Assembly: GCF_016591715.1 (NCBI RefSeq)
Contig: NZ_AP024109.1
Location: forward strand, 930,001 to 994,000
Source of the DNA: Mesorhizobium sp. J8
GTDB lineage: Bacteria; Pseudomonadota; Alphaproteobacteria; Rhizobiales; Rhizobiaceae
Length of the DNA stretch: 64,000 nt
Direction of reading: 5' to 3'
In this document: piece by piece, positions 10,207 through 17,609 of the stretch
How positions within the stretch are numbered: position 1 is the stretch's first letter
Layout: each line of letters starts with the position of its first letter
Made by a program: the position numbers and the translations under genes
Notes under the pieces: model-generated
What the model saw: only the letters and a program-made list of their open reading frames with translations
Database searches by the model: none
What the model was told of the DNA's origin: nothing

Positions 10207-10620
10207 ATGCCTTTGCTGAGCCCGCATGAAGCCGTGATCCACTTGATGGTCATCACATCGGCTTCGGATCGCGACATGACCGATGTCGAGCTCGCGCGGA
10301 TCGGCGATGTCGTCCGCTCCTGGCCGGTGTTCGTCGATTTCAACCAGGACAGGCTGGTTCAGGTGGCACAAGCCTGTCAGAAGGCGCTGCACGACAAGGA
10401 CGGGCTGGAAGGCGTGCTGGCGCGTGTCGCCGAAGCGCTGCCCGAGCGGCTGCGCGACACCGCCTACGCCGCCGCCTTCGAGGTCGCCGCCGTCGATCTC
10501 GAGATGCGCATGGAGGAGGTCAGGGTGCTGCAGCTCATCCGCCTCAAGCTCGATCTCGACACACTGACCGTGGCCGCGATCGCGCGTGCAGCCAAAGCGC
10601 GCCTGCGCACGCTGACTTAG
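10207..10620 (+). CDS. TerB-like (tellurite resistance TerB family) protein
   Basis: 137-residue all-helical protein resembling the TerB/TerB-like helical family, with an acidic N-terminal stretch (ASDRDMTDVELARIGDVV) and a second helical repeat. Family members are linked to stress and metal resistance, but the biochemical role is unclear. ATG 10207 is preceded by TAGGAG with 7-base spacing. The stop codon TAG (10618-10620) is formed by the TA target dinucleotide plus the first G of an IS630 element. Reading from the other side of the element restores the same TAG, so the insertion left the protein unchanged. Any downstream cotranscription has been interrupted. Confidence 0.75.
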   Translation: MPLLSPHEAVIHLMVITSASDRDMTDVELARIGDVVRSWPVFVDFNQDRLVQVAQACQKALHDKDGLEGVLARVAEALPERLRDTAYAAAFEVAAVDLEMRMEEVRVLQLIRLKLDLDTLTVAAIARAAKARLRTLT

Positions 10621-10626
10621 AGTCTT

Positions 10627-11244
10627 TCATGTTTTGACGGAAGCGTATCCGGCGTTTTCGAAGTAGTTCTTGCATTCGGCTGCCTCGATGGCTTCGACGA
10701 GGTGGCCGATGTGTCGCCAAGTGTCCTCGACGGTGCGTTTCTGCGCCTGGCGCATCCAGTGCTTGATCTTGGCGAAGGCCTGCTCGATCGGATTGAGGTC
10801 CGGTGAGTAGGGCGGCAGGTACCAGAGCCTGGCGCCAGCGGCTTTGATCATCTGCCTGATGGCCGCCGACTTATGGCTGCCCAGGTTGTCCATGATGACG
10901 ATGTCGCCGGGCTTCAGCACGGTGATGAGCTGCTGCTCGACATAGGCGCGGAAGCATTGACCGTTGATCGGTCCGTCGAAGACGCAAGGTGCCGCGAGCC
11001 GATCACAGCGCAGCGCGCCGAGGAAAGTCAGCGTGCGCCAATGACCATGTGGAGCCAGGCCGCGCAGCCGCTTGCCCTTCGGCCCCCAGCCGCGCAGGGG
11101 AGCCATGTTGGTCTTGATCCAGGTCTCATCGATGAAGACCAGGCATTGGGGATCGAGGCCGGCCTGCCAGGATCGCCATCGCTGGCGCCGACGGGCAATA
11201 TCGGCACGTGCCTGCTCAAGGGCGAACAGCGTTTTTTTTGAAGC
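10627..11244 (-). CDS. IS630 transposase, catalytic part (orfB frame)
   Basis: Open frame for the DDE domain of an IS630 transposase. In order it shows the first aspartate in CLVFIDETWIKTN, the second in VIMDNLGSHKS, and the final glutamate in YSPDLNPIEQ. An in-frame stop at 11245-11247 lies just before the A8 run, and the first ATG is only at 11106, which is already past the first catalytic aspartate. A functional catalytic domain therefore needs entry from orfA by a frame change in the A8 tract. Translation could be joined by ribosomal frameshifting or by RNA polymerase slippage. Confidence 0.85.
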   Translation of the reverse strand, partial: ASKKTLFALEQARADIARRRQRWRSWQAGLDPQCLVFIDETWIKTNMAPLRGWGPKGKRLRGLAPHGHWRTLTFLGALRCDRLAAPCVFDGPINGQCFRAYVEQQLITVLKPGDIVIMDNLGSHKSAAIRQMIKAAGARLWYLPPYSPDLNPIEQAFAKIKHWMRQAQKRTVEDTWRHIGHLVEAIEAAECKNYFENAGYASVKT

Positions 11245-11575
11245 TTAGCCCTTCGCGGCGCAGGAACTGCCACACCGCATTGTGCGAGACCTTGACCCCG
11301 CGCGCGGCCAACTCGTCCTTCAGCCGATGTAGCGACAGATCAGAGGTCTGGTTGATCCGCTCCACGATGAAGGCTCGATGCGGTTCCAGAACCCGCTTAC
11401 GGTGGCCACCCATCTTGCCCGGCGCCACCGAGCCGGTTGCCTGATGACGCTGCAACAATTTCACGGCTGTCGAATTTGCGATACCGAACCGCTTGGCGGC
11501 CGACCGGCGGCTCTCGCCACTCAAAACCGCCGCAACAACCCGCTCGCGTAAATCATCGGAAAGAGGTCGAACCAT
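11216..11575 (-). CDS. IS630 transposase, DNA-binding part (orfA frame)
   Basis: 119-residue N-terminal half of the transposase, starting MVRPLSDDLRERVV. It contains two helix-turn-helix-like segments: ESRRSAAKRFGIANSTAVKL, and a second around LKDELAARGVKVSHNAVWQF. These resemble the paired-type domains that bind the terminal repeats. It ends LSFKKNAVRP soon after the A8 run. The catalytic half continues in a different phase. Start ATG 11575 is preferred over a longer opening at 11614, which would begin close to the right terminal repeat. Confidence 0.85.
   Translation of the reverse strand: MVRPLSDDLRERVVAAVLSGESRRSAAKRFGIANSTAVKLLQRHQATGSVAPGKMGGHRKRVLEPHRAFIVERINQTSDLSLHRLKDELAARGVKVSHNAVWQFLRREGLSFKKNAVRP
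11232..11239 (-). other. A8 slippery run joining the two transposase frames
   Basis: Eight consecutive A on the coding (minus) strand lie where orfA must pass into the orfB phase. Moving from orfA to orfB requires a net +1 shift (or loss of one A from the transcript), because orfA codons start at A1/A4/A7 and orfB codons at A2/A5/A8. Homopolymeric A runs are known sites of transcriptional slippage and programmed frameshifting in insertion sequences. Confidence 0.7.
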
Positions 11576-11732
11576 CAGATGCTGGCCTCCTATCCAGCCA
11601 GCATCTTGAATCACAAATCAGGCCGAGCGGGAATCCCCTCCGATTCAATCAAGCTATGAAACGCTCTAGCGTTGGCGGGACGCGGTTGCTGAAATCCAGG
11701 TCAGGCCGGCATCACCTGAATATCAGCAACCT

Positions 11733-12584
11733 TCAGAAGAAGCTGACAGGAAAATAGCGCAGGTAGAACTCTGCGAACGTGCCTTTGATCGAGATTTCCT
11801 GCAGCGCGTAGTCGAAGGCGGCGGCAAGCGCGGTATCGCCCTTGCGGGTGGCGATCGCCATGCCCGAGCCCAGATATTCCGGCGCCAGATATGGGCCGCC
11901 GGCGAATCGGCAGCAGCCGGCGGCGTCGGAGCCGCCCAGCCAGAAGGCAAAGCGCATGCCGTCGCCGAAGGCGGCGTCTATCTTGCCGGCCTTGAGGTCG
12001 GCGTAGAGGTTTTCCGGTGTGTCGAAGGTCACCACCTGCACGGTGTTGAAGTAATCGCGCAGCATCTTCTCATGCGCCGAGCCGCCGATGACGCCAACCC
12101 GCTTGCTGCGCAGCTTGTCGAGGATCGGCTCGGCGATGGCCTTCGCCTTCGGCATGATGAAGCGGGCCGGGAATTGCATGTAGGAGCGCGAGAAGGCGTA
12201 TTTCTCGCGGCTTTCTGACGTTGCGGCGATGCCGGCGATGATAGCCTCGCCTTCGCCTTTCTGGAGAGCATTCTCCAATTCGTTCCAGGGCAACGCCTGG
12301 ACTTGGCATTTCTCGACAATGCCCAGCTCCGCGCAAATCGCCCGCGCCAGATCGATGTGGAAGCCCGACAACCGGCCTGAGCCGTCGAGGAAGTTGAAGG
12401 GCGGAAAATCGGTGGTGGTGAGGAATCTGAGTCGCGGCAGCGCCGAGAGATCGGGTTTCGGCAGCCGCTCCTTGGCGTCCCACAGCACCGGCACCTGCGG
12501 CTCCGCCGCCTGAGTCGCACTGGAAAAGGGCAGCATCCCGCCCAGCGCCGACATCAGGGCAAGAAATGTCCACCGCAAGATCAC
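11733..12584 (-). CDS. Periplasmic amino-acid-type substrate-binding protein
   Basis: 283-residue extracellular solute-binding protein of the bacterial family 3 type (PBPb). The start is GTG 12584, which gives a signal peptide (MILRWTFLALMSALGGMLPF, then ATQAAE) and has GGAG upstream. The longer opening from 12698 would bury the signal. The mature protein has the family opening LRFLTTTDFPPFNFLDGSG followed by LSGFHIDLARAICAELG. It should bind an amino acid or similar small ligand in the periplasm. No permease or ATPase gene is adjacent, so it is an orphan binding protein. The ligand is unknown. Confidence 0.85.
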   Translation of the reverse strand: MILRWTFLALMSALGGMLPFSSATQAAEPQVPVLWDAKERLPKPDLSALPRLRFLTTTDFPPFNFLDGSGRLSGFHIDLARAICAELGIVEKCQVQALPWNELENALQKGEGEAIIAGIAATSESREKYAFSRSYMQFPARFIMPKAKAIAEPILDKLRSKRVGVIGGSAHEKMLRDYFNTVQVVTFDTPENLYADLKAGKIDAAFGDGMRFAFWLGGSDAAGCCRFAGGPYLAPEYLGSGMAIATRKGDTALAAAFDYALQEISIKGTFAEFYLRYFPVSFF

Positions 12585-12786
12585 GATATGGCTCCGCGCC
12601 TGTCCCCGTTCCTTGGCTTTTCGTATGAAAACGGGGCAGGCACAACGGTTTTTGATTTCAAGCGGCCAAATTAAGCGTATGCTTGGGCGCGTTTGCAAGT
12701 GACCTTACGTGCCGGAAGGGGGAACTGCCGGCTTTGCTGAGGAGATCGCGACGCGGGGGTTGATGGCGAAGGGGTGTTCGGGCATC

Positions 12787-12831
12787 TACCGTCGGTAACT
12801 AAAAGCAGAAGCAACATGGGGTAGATGTTGC
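12787..12831 (+). promoter_or_regulatory. Dyad symmetry immediately upstream of luxR-type gene
   Basis: The arms GCAACAT (12811-12817) and ATGTTGC (12825-12831) form a perfect 7-base inverted repeat directly before the ATG at 12833. The loop GGGGTAG contains the only plausible ribosome-binding purines. As RNA this hairpin would present or hide the Shine-Dalgarno sequence; as DNA it may be an autoregulatory operator. A smaller dyad (TACCGTCGGTA) sits around 12787-12797. Within 12585-12832 no other feature was seen. Confidence 0.4.
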
Positions 12832-12832
12832 G

Positions 12833-13564
12833 ATGGGCCTGTTCGACAGAACTCTGGAATACATAGACCAGTTGCAGCATGCCGGCACCGCGGCCGCGGT
12901 TTGCGAGAGGCTGCTCGGCGTCACCTCGAATTTCGGCCTGACCGCTCTGATGGCGGGAACGGTGCCGCAGCCCGGCACGCCGCGCGGTCAGCAGAAGCAG
13001 CATGTGCTGCTTTGCGATTGGCCAGGCAATTGGCTGGAACGCTATGTGGCGCGCAACTATGTCGACCACGATCCGGTCGTCAGTCACATGAAGCAGCTTC
13101 GGGCGCCGTTCCAATGGCGGGATGCTTCCAAAAGCGCCGTGATCGACAAAAGCAGCGACGAAGTCATGGGCGACGCGCGCGAGTTCAAGCTGCGCGATGG
13201 CTTGGCGCTTCCGCTGGTCACGCTCGACGGCCAGATCGTCATGGTCTCGCTGGGCGGCGAATCCGTCGAACTGTCGGACCAGGAATTCGGGATGGTCTCG
13301 CTGGCATCGACCTACGCGATCGGTCGCGCGATGCAGTTGCACACCAAGGCCGACAGCGTCATCGATCACATAGAATTGACGGCGCGTGAGCGGGAATGCC
13401 TGCAATGGGCCGCCGTCGGCAAGTCCGAATGGGAGATCTCGCAAATCCTCGGCATCTCGGAACACACTTCCGAGAAACACCTTCTTAACGCCAAGAGCAA
13501 ACTGGGCGCAGCCAACCGCGTGCAGGCAGTCGCGGAGGCGATTAGGCGCGGCTATATTAGCTAG
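12833..13564 (+). CDS. LuxR-family quorum-sensing transcriptional regulator
   Basis: 243-residue LuxR-type regulator. The autoinducer-binding domain (about 15-165) keeps the signal-pocket pattern W67-x3-Y71-x8-D80-P81, with Trp95 further on, corresponding to TraR W57, Y61, D70, P71 and W85. The C-terminal GerE helix-turn-helix (about 178-240) contains LTARERECLQWAAVGKSEWE and ILGISEHTSEKHL. It should bind an acyl- or aryl-homoserine lactone and activate target promoters, probably including the AHL synthase gene 98 bases downstream. A dyad overlaps its own stop codon. Which of the several rhizobial LuxR groups it belongs to needs alignment; the R-I-crotonase order resembles the mqsRIC locus I recall in Mesorhizobium. 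Confidence 0.92.
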   Translation: MGLFDRTLEYIDQLQHAGTAAAVCERLLGVTSNFGLTALMAGTVPQPGTPRGQQKQHVLLCDWPGNWLERYVARNYVDHDPVVSHMKQLRAPFQWRDASKSAVIDKSSDEVMGDAREFKLRDGLALPLVTLDGQIVMVSLGGESVELSDQEFGMVSLASTYAIGRAMQLHTKADSVIDHIELTARERECLQWAAVGKSEWEISQILGISEHTSEKHLLNAKSKLGAANRVQAVAEAIRRGYIS

Positions 13565-13581
13565 GTCGGCCGTGCCGACCT
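13563..13581. promoter_or_regulatory. Perfect 19-bp dyad upstream of luxI (lux-box candidate)
   Basis: AGGTCGGC-CGT-GCCGACCT is an 8-base perfect inverted repeat around three bases. It overlaps the luxR-type stop codon and lies 81 bases before the luxI-type ATG. Size and position fit a lux-box-like binding site for the adjacent regulator. It could instead be a weak terminator hairpin, but no T run follows. Confidence 0.45.
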
Positions 13582-13662
13582 GGAAATTCTTGCCTGCGCA
13601 GTCGCGCAATATTTTAAGGGACATCACGGCCGTATCTTCCTCTTAAGCCTAGGAGACGGCTA

Positions 13663-14301
13663 ATGCTTTTCGCCCTTACCACTCAGGAACTGATGGAACG
13701 TCCCGACCTCTGGGAGGCGGTTCATCGCCTGCGCTACAAGATCTTCGTCGAGGAGATGGGATGGACCGATCTCGATCGCCCGGACCAGCTCGAGATCGAT
13801 CAGTTCGATCATGACGAGGCCGAACATCACCTCGTTATCCGCAACGGTGAACTGGCAGGTTACCAGCGTATGCTGCCGACCACGCGGCCGCATCTTCTGA
13901 CGGATGTGCTGTCGGATCTCTGCGAGGGACCGTCCCCCTCGGGACCGAATGTCTGGGAACTTACCCGCTATGCCGTGGCTCCGGGTTTTCGCGACGGCAA
14001 ACGCGGCGTCTCGACGGTCGGGACCGAACTGATCGCCGGCTTCGTCGAATGGGGCCTGAAGCGCAACGTCAACCAGGTCATCATCGAGTTCGAGCCGATG
14101 TGGGTGCTCAGAGCGCTGCAGCTGCATTTCCTGGCAAAGCCGCTCGGCTACCAGCGCACCTATGGCAACCAGCAGGTCGTGGCGACGCTGCTCACCTTTA
14201 CCGAGCATACGCTCGAGGTCGTTCGGGCCCGCCGCAATCACTTCCTGCCGGTGCTGAACCGGGGCTATCCCGGCCAGCTCGGTCTGAAGCAGGCGTCGTG
14301 A
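13663..14301 (+). CDS. Acyl-homoserine-lactone synthase (LuxI family)
   Basis: 212-residue autoinducer synthase. The invariant LuxI residues are all at canonical spacing: Arg24 and Phe28 in LRYKIFVEE, Trp34 in MGW, Asp46 and Asp49, Arg69 in AGYQRMLP, Glu99 and Arg102 in VWELTRYAV. It condenses S-adenosylmethionine with an acyl donor (ACP or CoA) to give a homoserine lactone signal. AGGAGA lies 7 bases before ATG 13663. The stop codon overlaps the first possible ATG of the crotonase gene, so the two are translationally coupled or nearly so, which suggests that the crotonase helps shape the acyl chain. The signal itself cannot be predicted from sequence. Confidence 0.95.
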   Translation: MLFALTTQELMERPDLWEAVHRLRYKIFVEEMGWTDLDRPDQLEIDQFDHDEAEHHLVIRNGELAGYQRMLPTTRPHLLTDVLSDLCEGPSPSGPNVWELTRYAVAPGFRDGKRGVSTVGTELIAGFVEWGLKRNVNQVIIEFEPMWVLRALQLHFLAKPLGYQRTYGNQQVVATLLTFTEHTLEVVRARRNHFLPVLNRGYPGQLGLKQAS

Positions 14302-14312
14302 TGGAGGCGGTC

Positions 14313-15062
14313 ATGAGTTTCCATCCCGAACCGGAACTGCGTGGCCACACGCTGGTCGTCACCGTGTCCTCGCACGATGGCCGGCCAGTGCTCGACAGAC
14401 ACGCCTATGCAAGCCTCGCCAGGACCTTGCACGAGGCGGCGGTCAATGACGAGGTCCGCGTCGTCATGCTGCGCGGACTTGCCGGATGCTTCTGCCTTGG
14501 CGGCGACTTCTCGGAGTTCCTCGACGCCACCAAGCACCGAGAGCTGATCGCCGCCGTCACCGACATGTTCCGCATGTTGGCGACCTTCCCCAAGCCGGTC
14601 CTTGCCTGTGTCGACGGCGATGCCGTCGGCGTCGGCTGCACCATCCTGTTCCACTGCGACATGGTGATCGCTTCCAAGGGCAGCACCTTCAGGGTGCCGT
14701 TCGTCGATTTCGGCCTCGTGCCGGACGCGGCGACCAGCATTCTGGCGCCCCAGAAGCTCGGCTATGCCGGCGCCTTCCGCTTCTTCTGCCTCGGCGACAC
14801 GCTGGGCGCCGAAGACGCCAAGGCGCTCGGCTTGGTCGGCGAGGTCGTGACGCAAGGCAGCGCCGAGGAAGCAACGCTGGCCAGGGCGAAACAGCTGGCC
14901 AAGAAGCCTGTGGCCGCATTGCTGCAGACGCGCAGCCTGCTCAAGGGGGATACGGACGTCTTGTGCGACCGCATCGACCACGAGATCACGCTGTTCCAGC
15001 AGGCGCTTCAGGACGACACCACGCTGAAGCGGCTGCAGCGGATCGCCCGCCTGGCCGCTTGA
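14313..15062 (+). CDS. Crotonase-family (enoyl-CoA hydratase/isomerase-like) protein coupled to luxI
   Basis: 249-residue crotonase-fold protein. The oxyanion-hole region GGDFSEFL and the VDGDAVGVGCTILF segment are intact. The two hydratase glutamates are missing, however: Thr110 replaces the one in the GGGCE position and Phe130 the one in the QPE position. Asp138 (GLVPDAATS) sits where enoyl-CoA isomerases carry their catalytic glutamate. The FadB protein encoded at 3769 retains both glutamates, so this is a real difference. ATG 14313 has GGAGG upstream; ATG 14301, overlapping the luxI stop, is the alternative. Its likely role is to modify or supply an unsaturated acyl-CoA to the synthase, as proposed for the crotonase of mqsRIC-type loci. 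Confidence 0.85.
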   Translation: MSFHPEPELRGHTLVVTVSSHDGRPVLDRHAYASLARTLHEAAVNDEVRVVMLRGLAGCFCLGGDFSEFLDATKHRELIAAVTDMFRMLATFPKPVLACVDGDAVGVGCTILFHCDMVIASKGSTFRVPFVDFGLVPDAATSILAPQKLGYAGAFRFFCLGDTLGAEDAKALGLVGEVVTQGSAEEATLARAKQLAKKPVAALLQTRSLLKGDTDVLCDRIDHEITLFQQALQDDTTLKRLQRIARLAA

Positions 15063-15130
15063 GCGCCGGCATGAAAGTCTCAGCGTCGCGCGAGGCGAAA
15101 GCCGCGCGGCGCTGTAACTCATGCAATTGA

Positions 15131-16036
15131 TTAGTCTTTCAGGAACTCCGGCCCTTCGCCGATGATCTTCTTGTCGGGCTTGCCGACGGCGTCGAGGTTC
15201 CTTCCGTCATAGGGCAGGGAGAGCAGGATGCGCTGGATCACCGCGAGCCGGGCGCGGCGTTTGTCGTTGGCCCGCACGACGATCCAGGGCGCGAACTCCT
15301 TGTGCGTTCGCTCGATCATCTGGTCGCGCGCCTTGGTGTAGTCATCCCATTTGCTGACGCCGGCAATGTCGATCGGCGAGAACTTCCAGTTCTTCAACGG
15401 CGACCAGCGGCGGTCATGGAACCGTTCGAGCTGTGTTTCGCGGCCGATATTCAGCCAAAATTTGAAGAAATGGATGCCTTCGTTGCTGATCATCCGCTCG
15501 AAATGCGGTGTCTCGTCGAGGAATTTCTCGTGCTGCTCGGGCGTGCAGAACCCCATGACCGGCTCGACGCCGGCGCGGTTGTACCAGGAGCGGTCGAAGG
15601 TGACGAACTCGCCCGAAGTCGGGAAATGATCGACATAGCGCTGGAAGTACCATTGCCCGGCCTCGGTCGGCGTCGGCTTGGGCAGCGCGACGTTGCGTGC
15701 CGTGCGCGGGTTCATATATTGCCGCAGCACGAAGATCGTGCCGCCCTTGCCGGCGGCGTCCCTGCCCTCGAACAGCGCCATCACCCGCTTGCCGGTCGCC
15801 TGCAGCCAGGCCTGCGCCTTGACCAGTTCGATCTGCAGCCCTTCGAGCTCCTTTTCGTAGTCCCCGCCTTTCATCTTCTTGTCGTAAGGATAGCCGCCGG
15901 CGCTGAGCTTGTTGTCCTCGATCCAGTCAGGCAGCACCGGATTGTCGATGTCGAACTCGCGCTCCTTGCCGCCGATCTTGATCTTGATCGGTGCCGTGTC
16001 TGGCACCGCTTCAGCCGTTTCCTTGGCCTTTTTCAT
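15131..16036 (-). CDS. ppk2: Polyphosphate kinase 2
   Basis: 301-residue PPK2-family enzyme, transferring phosphate between polyphosphate and nucleotides. The Walker A-like loop [11 protein letters not shown] and the Walker B/lid segment [14 protein letters not shown] are both clear. The C-terminus has the WKFSPID-x-W...YTKARDQM pattern of the family. The single-domain length fits class I PPK2, which usually favours nucleoside diphosphate phosphorylation; the class assignment is an inference. It is transcribed away from a PhoR-like kinase gene, so a phosphate-linked role is plausible. The 3' end faces the crotonase gene. Confidence 0.92.
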   Translation of the reverse strand: MKKAKETAEAVPDTAPIKIKIGGKEREFDIDNPVLPDWIEDNKLSAGGYPYDKKMKGGDYEKELEGLQIELVKAQAWLQATGKRVMALFEGRDAAGKGGTIFVLRQYMNPRTARNVALPKPTPTEAGQWYFQRYVDHFPTSGEFVTFDRSWYNRAGVEPVMGFCTPEQHEKFLDETPHFERMISNEGIHFFKFWLNIGRETQLERFHDRRWSPLKNWKFSPIDIAGVSKWDDYTKARDQMIERTHKEFAPWIVVRANDKRRARLAVIQRILLSLPYDGRNLDAVGKPDKKIIGEGPEFLKD

Positions 16037-16130
16037 CCGGACGAACCTTTCCAGTTTGCGGACTCATGCTATGGAGCCTGTGCAGCGCAGCGCGCATTCG
16101 GGCGCAAAGACGCTGTAGCATTTTGATTTT

Positions 16131-16178
16131 GCGCATGAACCTTCGCGAAAATCGATCCTGATTTTCACGGCCATGCGC
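16131..16178. repeat. Palindromic intergenic repeat (ppk2/phoR gap)
   Basis: The outer arms GCGCATG (16131-16137) and CATGCGC (16172-16178) enclose a nested pair, GAAAATC and GATTTTC, so the segment can fold as a cruciform or hairpin. Similar short palindromes are common between rhizobial genes. It sits in the divergent region between ppk2 and the PhoR-like gene. Confidence 0.5.
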
Positions 16179-16235
16179 CAGGCTGGTCCAGCGAACCGCT
16201 GACCGGTCGACGGGATGCGGGGGTGGCGCGGGCCT

Positions 16236-17501
16236 ATGGCAGAGACAGGCGCGGAGCAGGACGGCAAGGGACAAGCCCTGGCGGCGCGGCTTCGGCGCAA
16301 CCGCTGGCTGCTTGGCGTGGGTGTTCTCGCGATCCTTGCCGTTTATTTTTTCGCCGGCGCGTCCGTTTACGTGCCGGTCCTGGCCCTGGTGGTGCTGACG
16401 GCGGCCGCAATGCTGCCCACGGATGCCGGGCGCCAGCCAGCCGACACGGGAGCAGCGATCGAGGCAAGCGGGCTGCAGAGGCTCTCCGGGGAATATCTGG
16501 CGGCCGCGGTCGCTGATCCGCTGATCATCTTCGACCATTCCGCCACCATCGTTCACGCCAACGCCGCCGCTTTCGCCGCCTTTGGCGGGCTTGCGCCGGG
16601 CATGTCGCTGTCGTTGAAGTTCCGCGCTCCGGAAATGCAGGCGCTGCTGGATGGCATCCTGTCGGGACAGGTCGCCGCCGACGCGGTCGACTACACCGAA
16701 AAGCTGCCGGTGGAGCGCACTTACCGTGTCAGCGCGTCCACGGTCGGCCATGCCACCGGCCTGTACGTGCTGGTCTTCAAGGATCAGAGCGAGACGCGCC
16801 GCATCGATCGCATGCGGGCCGACTTCATCGCCAATGCCAGCCATGAGCTGCGCACGCCGCTCGCCTCGATTGCCGGTTTCATCGAGACGCTGCGCGGGCC
16901 GGCCCGCAACGATCCGGCGGCGCGCGACCAGTTCCTGCAGATCATGCAGAACCAGACCGGGCGCATGGCCCGCCTGATCGACGATCTGCTCTCGCTGTCG
17001 CGGCTGGAGATGAAACCCTATCTGAAGCCGGGCACGGAGGTCGATCTTCGCCAGACGATCGACAGCGTCATCGATTCGCTAGGGCCGCTGGCCAGCGAGA
17101 ACGGCGTCGTCATCGAGCGGGAGTTCGCCAATGGGCAGCTTGTCGTGCCCGGCGACCGCGACGAACTGTTCCAGGTTTTCGAGAATCTCCTCGAGAATGC
17201 CTGCAAATACGGCCAGTCGGGCGGGCGGGTCACAGTGTCGATCGCCGGTAGCGAGGATGGCCAACAGCCGGGCTTCGACGTCACGATAAGGGATTATGGT
17301 CCGGGTATCGCCGAAGAACACATCCCGCGCATCACCGAGCGCTTCTACCGCGTCGATGTCGAAAGCAGCCGTACCCAGAAAGGCACCGGGCTTGGCCTTT
17401 CGATCGTCAAGCATATATTGACTCGTCACAATGCCAGGCTGTCGATCAAGTCGGAAGTCGGCAAGGGCGCGGCGTTTACGGTTCATTTGCCGGCTCGCTG
17501 A
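16236..17501 (+). CDS. phoR: PhoR-like sensor histidine kinase
   Basis: 421-residue membrane histidine kinase. Two hydrophobic segments (about residues 24-65) are followed by a PAS-like region (IIFDHSATIVHANAAAFAAF). The HisKA box has phosphorylatable His203 in NASHELRTPL. The ATPase motifs are NLLENACKYG (N box), DYGPGIAEEH (G1), FYRVD and GTGLGLSIVKH (G2). It should phosphorylate a PhoB-type regulator under phosphate limitation, together with PhoU, whose gene follows. The pst transporter genes usually found between phoR and phoU in rhizobia are absent here. ATG 16236 is preferred because a G-rich stretch lies 9 bases upstream; ATG 16215 would add 7 residues. Confidence 0.88.
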   Translation: MAETGAEQDGKGQALAARLRRNRWLLGVGVLAILAVYFFAGASVYVPVLALVVLTAAAMLPTDAGRQPADTGAAIEASGLQRLSGEYLAAAVADPLIIFDHSATIVHANAAAFAAFGGLAPGMSLSLKFRAPEMQALLDGILSGQVAADAVDYTEKLPVERTYRVSASTVGHATGLYVLVFKDQSETRRIDRMRADFIANASHELRTPLASIAGFIETLRGPARNDPAARDQFLQIMQNQTGRMARLIDDLLSLSRLEMKPYLKPGTEVDLRQTIDSVIDSLGPLASENGVVIEREFANGQLVVPGDRDELFQVFENLLENACKYGQSGGRVTVSIAGSEDGQQPGFDVTIRDYGPGIAEEHIPRITERFYRVDVESSRTQKGTGLGLSIVKHILTRHNARLSIKSEVGKGAAFTVHLPAR

Positions 17502-17609
17502 TCCTGTACTGGTTACCAACCGGCATTTTCTTCTTTCTGTCATGCGGTTCGCGTATCAGCGACGGATTGAGGAAACGAACAAACCGGCAGAAGCTGGGAA
17601 GGCATGCCC

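Larger units (their letters stand above)
10620..11666 (-). mobile_element. IS630-family insertion sequence (1047 bp) flanked by TA
   Basis: A complete-looking insertion sequence. Imperfect 26-base terminal inverted repeats begin GAGTCTTTCAT on the left and, read inward from the right end, GAGCGTTTCAT, with 18 of 26 positions identical. TA dinucleotides flank both ends (10618-10619 and 11667-11668), as expected for the IS630/Tc1-mariner superfamily, which duplicates TA. Inside are two overlapping-phase frames encoding the N-terminal helix-turn-helix part and the DDE catalytic part of the transposase, linked by a run of eight A. All three catalytic acidic residues are present, so the copy may be active. 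Confidence 0.9.
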
